A DNA stretch of 64,000 nucleotides from Closterium sp. Naga37s-1 (Eukaryota > Streptophyta > Zygnematophyceae > Desmidiales > Closteriaceae). Location: positions 398,501 through 462,500 of the forward strand of contig CANJKZ010000934.1 of the NCBI GenBank assembly GCA_947471745.1, given 5' to 3'. Below the pieces are notes generated by a model. That model ran no database searches and was not told where the DNA came from. It was given only the letters and a program-made list of their open reading frames with translations. Positions 21,563 through 37,000 of the stretch are shown here, one piece after another. The first letter of the stretch is position 1. Each line of letters begins with the position of its first letter. The position numbers and the translations under genes were made by a program.

Positions 21563-24500
21563 CAGACGGGCCCTCTACTGACAGGTCACGCCGCTCGCCC
21601 AACCCAACCGACCCTCACCGAGTGATTGTGCCAGTTCACACAATCGACCATACCCGGCCAAATAAGGAGGGTACCGCGGTAGATAGCCCCATACTGCTTC
21701 GTGGGAAGATCGGGACGGATTTAGTTAAAATCTTCATAGACGGGGGGGGGGGGCAGCCACAGCCTCATCAACACTACCACAACACGGAAACTGAAACTGC
21801 CACTGAACAGATGTCTACCTGAGATCGATGCACGACTCATTGACGGCACGCCACTGGCGATACGGGAACGCGTCGACCGAGTCCGGATTTGATGCGGGGG
21901 TAACTTCACGTTTAGCCAGGAAATGCTCGCGACAACCCTCGACGTAACCGACACTTTACTCGGCCGTGATTGGCTGCGACGACACAACCCGCGAATCGAC
22001 TGGACGACGGGTGACTGCACCGTGCGAGTGAACGGTAACAACATCGCCTTACCTCGCTTGGGCTCGCTTGAGTCTTCATCGGTACGTGTCAACGCGATCA
22101 CGATGAAACGCGCCGTAGCGGCAGGAGCTGACGTGTATGCGGTTGACATTCGGGAAGCCGAGGCAGCAGACAAGGGGAGTGATTTACGGAAACTGCTAGC
22201 CGACGTACCGGATGACTTGGCAGCACTACTGAAATAGTACAATGGGATTTTCCCGGATGACCTACCGACAGGACTGCCACCGCAACGACCGCACGACCAG
22301 AGGATAGGATTAGAACCGGGGGCACAGCCGACAGTACAGCGACAGTTCCGACTGACCCAACCCAAACTGGACGAACTACGGAAGCAGCTGGATTACCTGC
22401 TCGAAAAGGGGTTTATTCGCCCGAGTTCGTCACCATTCGCAGCACCGATACTGTTCACGCCGAAGAAAGATGGGGTATTTCGCATGTGCATAGATTACCG
22501 CGCACTGAACCGGGTTACCATCAAGTCCCGTTACCCCATCCCGTGAGCCGACGAATTGATCGACCAACTGCGCACAGCCCGGGTTTTCTCGAAAATCGAC
22601 CTTCGAGGAGGTTACCACCAAATCCGTGTCAACCCGCCCGATTGCCCAAAAACCGCCTTCCGAACACGCTACGGATCATTCGATTACACGGTAATGCCCT
22701 TCGGACTGACAAACGCCCCCGCCACTTTCCAAATGACCATGAACGAAGCCTTCCGCCGGCTTTTAGATAAGTGCGACATCGTGTACTTAGACGACATACT
22801 GATTTACAGCCCTGACCGGGCACAACACTCATAGGACATCGAAGCTGTTATTAAAATACTGAGTGAGAACCGCCTACTGACCAAAGCCTCTAAGTGTGAG
22901 TTTTTATAGGACAGGCTGGAGTTTTTAGGGCACATTATTTCAGCCGACGGAATGGAAATAGACCCGAAGAAGATCGCGACGATTCAAGCATGGCACGCGC
23001 CGACAAATTTGACTGAGCTGCAGGGTTTTTTGGGGTTCAACAACTACGTGCGCCGTTTCGTCCCCGACATGGCGAAGTTGACTGCTCCATAGACCGACCT
23101 GCTGAGGAAGGGAGTTGAGTACAAGTGGGGGGGGGGGGGGGGGGGGGGAAGAGCAAGCTGCCTTCTCGGCCCTCAAGGAAATTTTGTGCTCGCCGCCCAT
23201 GCTGCATATCGCAGATCTGCACCGTCCGTTCGAGCTCGTCACCGACGCAAGTGACATCGCCGTGGGAGCAGTACTGTTGCAGGACTTCGGGAACAGCCTT
23301 TAGCCAATCGCGTACGAGTCCCGCAAACTTCACCCGCCCGAATGCAACTACCCGATACACGACCGCGACATGCTGGCGATCGTGCACGCGTTCAAAGTGT
23401 GGCGATGCTACCACACCGGAGCAGACATGACAGTACGGACAGATCACCGATCACTACAGTACCTCCGCGCCCAACCGAATCTCAATCCGCGACAGATCCG
23501 CTGGTTGGACTATCTGGAGTCCAACTTCCACTACACCGTCACGTACAAAAAAGGCTCATCAAATATCGCCAACGCACTCACCGGCCCTACTGCCCAACTC
23601 CACACCATCCTACTCGCCCAGACCAACCCACTGTTAACATGCCTATTCACCGACGGATATCACACCGACCCACTTTTCACGACCGGAAATTCAAAGCAAC
23701 TGGCAAAAGCAAAGGGGGTGTATTATGTAAAAATAGGTACCAACCACATCTGGGTACCCGCGTACTCACTACTGAGGGAATTGCTACTGCAGGAGGCAAA
23801 CGACGGGGTTATCTCGGGTCACTTCGGGGTAGAAAAACCGCGACAGCAATTGCAGCGGTATTACTACTGGCCGGAGCTGTTGATCGATGTACAGCACCAC
23901 GTGGGCTCGTGTCCTACGTGTCAGGTGATGAAGAGCTCGCGAAAAAGAAAGGTGGGTCAGTTGCAGCCGATTCCACCGCCCGAGCGTGCCAGGCAGCAGG
24001 TTACCATGGATTTCGTCACGGGGTTATCTTCGAACCCTGGGGGTAACGACGCGGTTATGGTCGTCGTTGACAGACTGACAAAAATGGATCACTTCGCTGC
24101 GTGCAGGAAATCGATCTCAGCCGAAGAAACCGCTCGCCTGTTTATTGCAACCGTCGTTCGACTGCACGGGATACCAGCCGCGATAATCAGCGACCGCGAC
24201 ACGAAGTTTACCAGAAACTTCTGGAAGAACCTTTGGGAGCAGTTCAAAATCAGGCTACAGTTCAGCTCGTCGTACCACCCCGAGACCGACGGTCAAACGG
24301 AGCGGACCAATCAGACCATGGAGCAGCTCATCCGCGCCACGTGCGACGACCCGACAACATGGGAGCAGCAGTTGCCGCTGACCGAGTTCGCATACAACAA
24401 CGCCACGTCAACGACTACGCAGCAGTCCCCGTTCTACTCTGCTGAGCTCAAACATGACGCCGAGTCCGGACAACCCCATGCCACGCGCACAGCAGTTCGG

Positions 24501-25052
24501 CGAGATTCTGCAGGCTGCCCGCACCAGAGCCGCAGAAGCAATTAAAAAACCAACGTCATTGCAAAAATAAATGCTGACCGCCACCGCCGCCCAGTCACAT
24601 ACCAGTCAGGGGATTACGTACTTCTCGACACACGGAACTTAAGACTGCCCGTCGTACCAAAATTACGACCGCACTACTGTGGACCATTCCAAATCAGCCA
24701 CATGATCACCCCAGTCACCGCCCATTTACTGTTGCCGACAGACGGGTACATCAGCCCATCGTTCCACGTAAGCCTGCTTCGCCCTTACATCCCAACCACG
24801 AGCCAACAGCCTCATCACCGCCCACCATCCATGACTCGCCCTGCATCGGAGCCGATCATTGAGCCCGAGAAAATCCTGAGCCATCGGATTCGACACCCCA
24901 CAGACATCAAGAGGATTGAGTTCCTCGTTCACTGGAAGGACTGCACACCAACTGAGGATAGTTGGGTGCCCCTGGCCAACATCGAAAACCACCCTGCCCT
25001 GCAAGTGTACCTGAGGAGCCGGGGTTTCCGCGATATACACGCACTCGCGTAG
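21563..25052 (+). pseudogene. Gypsy pol: protease, RT, RNase H, integrase, chromodomain; multiple stops
   Basis: The protease region has KIFIDGG, frame-disturbed by a 12-G run at 21742-21753, and LLGRDWLRRHNPRIDW. RT spans about 22340-22850 ([42 protein letters not shown]). RNase H spans about 23160-23600 (FELVTDASDIAVGAVL, TDHRSLQYL), after a 22-G run at 23127-23148. Integrase has the HHCC finger (HVGSCPTC) and the D,D,E core (MDFVTG, ISDRDTKF, ETDGQTER). The C-terminal chromodomain is at about 24870-24990 (FLVHWKDCTPTEDSWVP). In-frame stops lie at 21890 (TGA), 22235 (TAG), 22544 (TGA), 22832 (TAG), 22907 (TAG), 23090 (TAG) and 23301 (TAG). Another frame break lies near 24450-24560. Confidence 0.92.
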
Positions 25053-25067
25053 CGAAGGGGGCTTCTT

Positions 25068-25082
25068 GAGGGGAGGGGGTAG
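25068..25082 (+). other. Gypsy polypurine tract
   Basis: GAGGGGAGGGGGTAG directly before the 3' LTR. Confidence 0.8.
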
Positions 25083-25409
25083 TGTAAGGAATTTTCTCGA
25101 CATTCCTTACTGCGACCGTCAACATCGCGTACAGCAGCAGCCGTTGTTCGCCCGTTACTGCTAATGGGGCTTCGCCAACTTCGCGCGCACTGTTTCACCA
25201 AACCTCGCACTGCTGGCCCAACCGAGTCGGCCTACGCTTCGGGACTAGCCCGAACCTCGCTACCAGTGTAGCACTAGCTAGCTCGCACGCATCGCGTTAC
25301 CGTTTGCATGTCTCGCGTATAAGTATTCGCTCATGCCTTCGCTCATACTTTGTACTCTTTTGACTCTCTAGTGCAATCCTCACTACTTCGTTCCATTGCA
25401 CCCGTAACA
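25083..25409 (+). repeat. Gypsy 3' LTR (327 bp)
   Basis: Starts TGTAAGGAATTTT and ends CCCGTAACA. It keeps a TATA-like GTATAAGTA near 25317-25325 that the 5' LTR lacks. Confidence 0.92.
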
Positions 25410-25977
25410 ACTTTATTCAATTAGTACGATTTTTGTGTTATCTTGCCAGGTGATATAGTCTTTAGGTTGTTGCTATTTATGCCATAGAAATCATCCTTGT
25501 GGAACACAGAAGAAAGCTACTAATGGAGCAAGCATTTTGGAATTTATCCTTATTATTAATAACATTACAATAGTAATATGCTAGATGCACTCTAAAATGG
25601 GGTAAAAATGAAACCAAAGGGAAAATCAGAAACAAAAAAAACTTGTCATTGAGTATAACAAGAATATAAGAATGAAGTTATGAAAGAAATCAGGAAGGTG
25701 TCACCCTTCCAGAAGAATGTTTCACACGGCGGCTGTAGCCCTGCGAAGTTAGTAGCTCCCCCCCTCTATCTTTGCACCTGGAAAATCACCCCTTCACGCC
25801 ACGTTGCAGCGGCAAAAAGCTACAAGCGCCGTGTGCCAACGCATTCCATCATGCTTGTAGCGAGTATGGGAAGGAGGTTGAGGAAGTCAGGTACAATACG
25901 GTAGAAGGAAGCAGAAAACAGTGGTATGAAGCTAGTTGATAGGAGCGAAGAAGTAGGAAGCAATCAGGCCTGGCTGC
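25410..25977. other. AT-rich intergenic spacer
   Basis: No gene is recognised. It lies between the gypsy 3' LTR and the stop codon of the WRKY-like gene, so it should include that gene's 3' untranslated region (minus strand). Confidence 0.5.
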
Positions 25978-30339
<4,362 letters not shown>

Positions 30340-32398
30340 ACTACGATCGTGCAATTACGGAACAAATCGCGCTATAATAAGGAATAAACGCGCTATTATG
30401 GAACGGGAGCACGTATTAGGGGCCGTATTCAACTCTGTGGATCAGCTTCGAGAAGCTAGCCTCAGCTTCGACGTGTCAACTGAATGGAAAAATAGCTTTT
30501 AGGCGGATCAACAAGCGCTGCCGAAGCACACGATCAGCTCAACTGATCGCGAAAAATCGTATGAGTCTCACGGCACAAAATTCTATCGTGTCAAAAACGA
30601 CGATCAACAACGACGCTGCCGTGAGCATTTATATGCGTACGGGATGACGCAAGGGTCGCGACTGAATCAGGCTGTTGCTGCGTTTTTACTTCGAGATTTG
30701 AGGTACTTGCCGTTATCTGCAGCGGCTTCTATATGTAGGGCTTCCTTGCAGCCTGTGCCAGCACGGATGGCTCCGCGTATCATGAGCTACTGTCGCGCAA
30801 CTTCTTCCGAAGAACGGGGGGAATGCACGAGGCAGGACTGTCTACTGTGCACATAGCACAGCTGTGAAATTTGTGTGCAATTTCCAATGTCTCCGCGTGT
30901 ACGCTCAATTTCCCAGCGAGCCGCTCCGCGTACAGCACATTGGCGACTGCGGAGCGCTGCCCCCATGACGCGGTATGGAAGGTCGCTTGGTTACTGTTTG
31001 CCAAATTCCCGACTCTCTCATTCGCTGAATTATGGTCAGGGAATGACATTCGCTTCTGCCAGCAATTTGGTTCAGTCCCGAATACGGACAAACGGCGTGA
31101 CAACTTGATTGCTACGCGGAACAAACTGCCGGGACACTATGATTGTAGCAACCATCAGAGGATCTGTGCTACAGTGATTCGTTCCCGCCATGAACTCTGG
31201 ATAAACACCCTCACGATTAGTCTGGGTGTACTATGTTTGGTCCACGTCCTTGACCCCCAAGCTTGCGAGGAAAATAACAATCTGAGTATCTGGGCGCTTG
31301 AAATGCGCTAAACAAAGCTATAGTCCGGTGGCGGATCGATGTTTTGCCGTCGATCGACACTTTAACCTCGTCCTCAGTCCTACTGCCTACGCTCAAGTTG
31401 CGGCAAGTCGACCCCCTTTCTGGGAGGTTGACAGTACAACATTGGCTGTTGAATTGAAGCTTCCCACACCCCTCGGAAGCCACTCAACAACCATTGATTC
31501 ACTTCAGGGTAGTCAATAATTGTTGGACGAAAGCACTTACACAAGAAGGGCAGCTATTACTGACCTGAAAAAACTAATCCAACGGTTTTACCAAGGTCTT
31601 GACCCTGCTCGCACCCCCCCTCCTCCCGCCCTCCTGCCCCCACCTCACAAGTGTGCTTCCTCAATGATCGTGTTTGCGTGTCGTTCATCCCCGCTCTTGT
31701 CAGCACCATGAACGAAGTGAGGGAGGCGCTTTGCACCAGTTAGGGTTCTATGGCAGTTCAGGGTGGGTCGCACGTTCGTTGCAGCTCATGTTTCACTGTC
31801 CAGGCTGGTATGTAGCGGTTCAAAACGGTAAAGGGAAGTAATTCTCTATCATAGCCAACCGCTAAAGTGCATCAAATGTGAGCCAGGCAAGTAAGTGCAA
31901 ACAGAAAACTGCAACCCATTACTGTACTGCATTCATGGCCCAATCCAAAAAAGGCCCCTCTCTGAGCACACCCAGAATCCCGGTTGCTCAGGTGTTGTGA
32001 GCGAAGCTGGTCTGCAAGTGCTCCTCACGCGTCAGCAGCAACCACCTCTCAAACTGCGGCCCTCCAGCATTTCGTCTCTATATTATAAATTGTTACGAGT
32101 ACAACCTAGTGAACTAACTAAGATTGCACTATAGAAGCAAACAATACACTCAGCCAAGGCATGAGAGAAGTGATTAAATAGCGAAGGCATTTTGGCAATG
32201 AACTTTTTATGGGCTTTGTAGTGGAAATATGTAGAAAATATATCAAAAATATAATTGTTTGGCTATAAAATGACAAGGTAGCTAGGGGAAAGGGGGGGGT
32301 CTTATAATGTCAACCCCCATTTAGGGAGGTATAACTGCAAACGACCCATACAGTGTACCCATCCCCCTCCCCCCCGGTATTATAGACCCGGGGGTCTA
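30340..32398. other. Intergenic region upstream of the WRKY-like gene
   Basis: No recognisable gene on either strand; the longest open frames lack an ATG start or family features. The first few hundred bases should hold the WRKY-like promoter. TAGACCCGGGGGTCTA, an imperfect palindrome, lies at about 32383-32398, abutting the old copia LTR. Confidence 0.4.
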
Positions 32399-32954
32399 TG
32401 TTAAGAACTGAATGATGGTTGAACTTGTTGGGCTGAGAAAGCCCTTAGGATCTTTGCAGTGCAGAACTCAAGGGTAGGATGATGTAATAGCGGAAGCGTT
32501 TAATGAATGATTGTGAACCACCTTGCGCTTGTATGTGAGGGCAAAGTAAGTTGATGATAATAAAAGAGATACAAGCTTTTATAAGAATACAAAGGAATAT
32601 GAAGAGATACAGTTAAATGTTTTACTGTTGCTGTTGCGGTTCGATACAGTGTCGACTCGGGCAACTGCTCAGTATCGAGACAGTTGTTTGTCATTGCTGT
32701 CGCGCTGCATTTGTCAGGTCAAAGGTCGCTGACCTTTGACTTTCGCGTAACCTCCAACAGTTATTCAACCTCCGAGGGTTGACTCACCGATATTTCGATA
32801 CGAGCTGCTTCGCTTCTGTCTTGGTGTTTCGACACGACAGAGGCGCCTAAATCAGTTGTTTCCAACAGATCTAAGGTTGGTTGGAGTACATAAGCCTAAC
32901 CCTAACTGTTGTACCCTATATGGCACACATCACTAACGGCTACAACATTTGACA
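32399..32954 (-). repeat. 3' LTR of the older copia element (about 556 bp)
   Basis: Read on the minus strand it starts TGTCAAATGTTG after a purine tract (GGCTATGGGGGTG) and ends TTCTTAACA. It lies about 230 bp beyond the restored stop codon of the minus-strand copia pol. No second copy is in the window to confirm the limits. Confidence 0.55.
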
Positions 32955-33183
32955 CACCCCCATAGCCTAAGTGAGTGGTGTCAAGCAAAACCAAAACAGT
33001 ACGGTCACAAGGCCAATCACACAACAGCAAAGCTCAGGGCGGATCACAACGTCACCACACAGTCTGAGCACTAGCAAAAGGGCCACAAAGCCAATTCAAG
33101 AGTTCACAGAGGTATAAGCAAAGTATACAAACAAACTAAGTAGAGAACTCAAGTCTACGCAAGACGATAACCTGTGTCAACAA

Positions 33184-33996
33184 TGTTGGTGCAACCCTAC
33201 GGTTTGCACTCGGCTTGTTGTCCGTGTGCGTGAATGTGTGTGTGTATGGAATGGTATGAGGGCATGGGATAATGTATATTTCATGCTTATAATTGTGTGT
33301 GAATGTTGATTCATGATGTCGAGTGTGTGTGTCGAGTCAATAGCGAGTTATCGCTAGACGCGTGTTACGCGGTCGTTTGTGTCTCGCGCGCGGTTTCTAT
33401 TTTGTCGTGCGCGGTTTCTATTTTGTCCTGTGTCGAACGTTCGGCGTGTCGCAGGTGTGTGCAGCAGACCCATCAAGAACTCAAGGATGAGTTTGTGATG
33501 AAGAGCCCGAGCCTTGGTGTCAAGCCTCAAGTGATTTCGAAGCTCGCCAAAAGGGTACACCTCAAGATATTGAAGATAGTTACATTACTTTGTGTAGTGT
33601 AACATTTCACTTGGTGTAGGCCCTAGTGAAGGGTAGTTTCGAGACCCTTCGTGGTTGGGGACAGTGTGGCACTGTTCCACATCACTGTACCTCGGCTCTT
33701 GGGGTTTGTAGGAGCTGGGAGTCATTCCCAACTCGTAACTCTTCCTATCTTGTGTTCTAAGACTATAGTGGCTGCCTTAGTACCGTTCGTTCAAACCGAC
33801 GCTTCAATTCTTTATCAAATCGTGCAATCTAAATTGATAATTGTAGACGACGTGAAGACGCTCCAGATCCAATTTGAATCAAGTCATTTGCAGCTGTGAG
33901 CAGAACGCTATCAACGTTTGAAGCCGCTGTGCAGAAATCCGTCTGTGCTCTCTATCTTTCGTTTTAGGCACATTCAAGCCTATTGTGACTATAACA
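33184..33996 (+). repeat. Copia 5' LTR (813 bp)
   Basis: Direct repeat of 38841-39659. It lacks six bases (within GACGCTGTGTCG) that are present in both the 3' LTR and the solo LTR at 51337-52155. Confidence 0.95.
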
Positions 33997-33998
33997 AG

Positions 33999-34011
33999 TG
34001 GTATCAGAGCC
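33999..34011 (+). other. Copia primer binding site
   Basis: TGGTATCAGAGCC, two bases after the LTR; the canonical initiator-Met tRNA complement of plant copia elements. Confidence 0.92.
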
Positions 34012-34029
34012 CTTGGAGCAGTTTCGACA

Positions 34030-37000
34030 ATGTATGGACCTGAGGAAAGGGGTGGCAGAGGTGCTGGTGGCAGTGGAGAAGCTCAAGCTCAAGGCCAACC
34101 CCGTGATTCAGCCATGGCGCCCATGCAACCAAGTCTTGGCCCACCTAGGGATGAGCCTAGGGTGTTTGGTCTTGACAAGTTCAACGGTGACAACTTTGCT
34201 GAATGGTCCTTCAAGATGGAGAACATCTTTGACCACTATGACCTGCTGGAGGTGATGGAAGGAACGGAGAAGCGCCCCGAGAACGACCCGGAGAAGAGCC
34301 CGTGGGTGCGGAAGAGCGCACAAGGCTATCTCTTACTTGGGCAAGCGTTGGGGAGCAGTCAGATCCGTCACATCAAGCCATTCCAGCGTGAACCAGAGAA
34401 AGGACCAAAGGCATGGGCTGCTCTCAAGGGTGTACATGCTCCTGCAACAGCGGCGGTAGCGGTGGTGTTGGAACGGCAAATGGCGGCACTACGAATTGAA
34501 GAAGACGAAGCGGTTGAAGAAGGGGTGCAGAAATTCTTCGACTTGTTGACGCGGCTTGAGGTAGCTGATTTGAACTACAGTGAGCTCCAAAAGAAGACCA
34601 AGTTGCTGGCCTTACTCCCAGAGTCATGGTCCTCGCTCATCATCAACCTTAATTGCGACTTGCCCCGCCTCTCGCTTGAAGACGTGAAGCGAGCTATCCT
34701 TCAAGAGGATTTCCGCCGCCGTGAGTTGGCGAGTGCGGATGGCGCTGGGGCAGCGAGCATCGGCCGTGGATATGGTCGAGGAAGAGGCAGAGGACGAGGG
34801 GGAGGAAGGTTTGGTGGCAGCAACTTCGGCGGAGGCCGCAGGAGTGGCGGTTACGGCAGCGACGACAAGAGCTACGGACGCGGTCGCGGCCGATTCGACG
34901 GCGAGTGTCACTATTGCCACAAGAGCGGACACATGTGGCGCGACTGCTACAAACTCCCTGATGGTTGGACCCCTGCTCAAGGCCAAGAGGGTAGAGGAGC
35001 AGGAGGAGGGAGAGGACGAGGCCGTGGAGGCCGTGGCGGTCGCGGTGGCGGAGCTGCAAACATGAAGAGCGGAGACAACGACAAGGACCCGAGCGACGAT
35101 CGATACCCGGGTCTATTCTACTTCGTGTCGACGCAAGTACCGGCTGGTCCAGAGAAGGATGAAGGCTTTGAGGAGCCAGCAGCTGTGGGGAAGGTGACCC
35201 TACACCCCCTGGACTATTGGGTGATTGATAGTGGCGCTACCTATAGCATGACACCTCGCCCGGACTTGCTCACCGAACTCGAGCCGTCACCGGTGAAGCA
35301 TGTCACATCGGCTTTGGGGCAGCGAGCAGAGGTGAAAGGCATGGGCAAGGCCATGTTCAAGGGTGCTGATGGGAAGATGGTGGGCCTCAAGAACGTGCTT
35401 TGGGTGCCCAGCCTTGCTGCAAACCTGATTTCCGTGCGGCGGTTGGCAAAGGCCGGCATGGACACGAACTCGAAGGGAGCCAAGACCTACACCGCAAGGC
35501 TTGGCGATCGAATTCTTTGGGACCTTCATGAGGACAGGGATCTCTGCAACGAGATGTGGCAGATCCCAGTGGTCCCTATGCCTAAGGAGAGGCAAGTGGC
35601 AGCAAGCATCAGCACCAAGGATGGAGCGGTCGGTAGCGACGATGGCGCGAACGGTCGCGCTAAGGAGAATGAGCTCAAGAAGAGCAAACCTGGAGGGACC
35701 AGCAAGTTCAGTGAACCTAAGGAGAGTGGTGCAGCAACCAAGGAGCAGCAAAAGGGTGAGGAGAACCCCGAGGCAGCAGCGGAGGAGGACTACGGAGAGA
35801 GTATGTGGGGCGCTATTGCGAGCGCGGCATTCTCCAATCCAACTTCGGCTACGGGGGAGTGTGATTGGCTCACCTTGCATCGGCGCATGGGGCATGTGGC
35901 CCTGCCCATCTTGCAGCAGCTAGTGAAGAATGAGATGGTTGCTGGCATACGTGTGAAGGGGGAGCCCGATGAGGTGCTTGGCTGCCCGACGTGCATTCAA
36001 GCCAAGTTCACCCGGTTTTCGTTCCCTAGTTCGGAGGCAACGGCAAAGGCACCGCTTGATGAGGTGGTGATGGACGTGGTGGGCCCCCTGAAGCTTGGAG
36101 CTGCTGGAGCTGAGTATTTTCTCACCATTGTCGACGTCTACACCCGCATGACTTGGGTGTACGTGCTGGCCAAGAAGAGCGACGTGGCTGAAACGTTGAA
36201 GACCGATTGGTTGCCGATGGTGGAGCGGCAACAAGACCGGCTAGTCAAGGCAATTCGCACCGATCGAGGGGGAGAGTTCCTGAGCAAGGAGTTTGGGTTG
36301 TGGCTGAAGAAGAATGGTATTCGGCACTCCCTCACCATGCCATACTCCCCTGCAATGAACGGCATCGCCGAGCGAGCGAACCGCACAATCACGGAGGCGG
36401 CACGCGGGTTGCTCATTGAAGCCGGGCTACCCGACTATTTCTGGCCTGATGCGGTGCGGAGCGCGTGTGTGGCCAAGAACAGAGCCTTGACTCATGTGGG
36501 AGCAGACAAATGGGTGCCCTATGTGGAGTGGCTAGGAAGGAAGCCAAAGGTGGATATGCTTCGGGTGTTCGGGTGCATGTGCATGGCGCTCGTGCCTAAG
36601 CATCTTCGGCACAACAAGCTTGGTGCCAAGGCGGTGTGGGCCGTGCACTTGGGCATGGCTCAAAACAGCAAGGGATGGCTTCTTTGGGACCCATTCACCA
36701 AGAAGTTCTTGGTGAGCAGGGACTGCAAGTTCATGGAGAACTTCATGTACAAGGATTGGAAGGCGGAGAATGAGGCGAAGATAGGCGTGCGGTTTGGGGA
36801 GGTGAAGAGTTCCGGTTTGGAGCATGTGGAGCTGCCTTTGGAGCTGAGCAGCGGCAGCACAACCACAAGGCAATCCTCCCTTGTGAATGGGGGAGAGGAG
36901 GCCAATGATGCAGAGGAAGAAGAGGAGGAGGTGCAGCAAGTGAGCGAGCGTGCACCGTCACTCCCTTCCCGTACTACGAGTGCTCCACGGATTCGAGCCA

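Larger units (their letters stand above)
19894..25409 (+). mobile_element. Ty3/gypsy chromovirus LTR retrotransposon, decayed
   Basis: Two LTRs (19894-20206 and 25083-25409) flank gag-pol in the gypsy order: zinc knuckle, protease, reverse transcriptase, RNase H, integrase, chromodomain. A primer site follows the left LTR and a purine tract precedes the right one. Flanking 5-mers are GCTTT and ACTTT, an imperfect target duplication. The coding region carries several in-frame stops and frameshifts, so it is not autonomous. It lies about 670 bp upstream of the SEC3 start. Confidence 0.95.

Noticed and set aside
20393-25052. UAG reassigned to glutamine
   Set aside because: The conserved ABCF gene ends at a TAG where homologues end, the intact copia has no in-frame TAG, and CGA-to-TGA changes occur alongside. 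Methylation-linked decay explains the pattern better.
30871-31311. 146-residue plus-strand open frame
   Set aside because: It has no ATG at its start, no family features and no splice-consistent extension.
33985-34029. Upstream in-frame start of the copia polyprotein
   Set aside because: It would overlap the end of the LTR and the primer binding site; the ATG at 34030 is the natural start.
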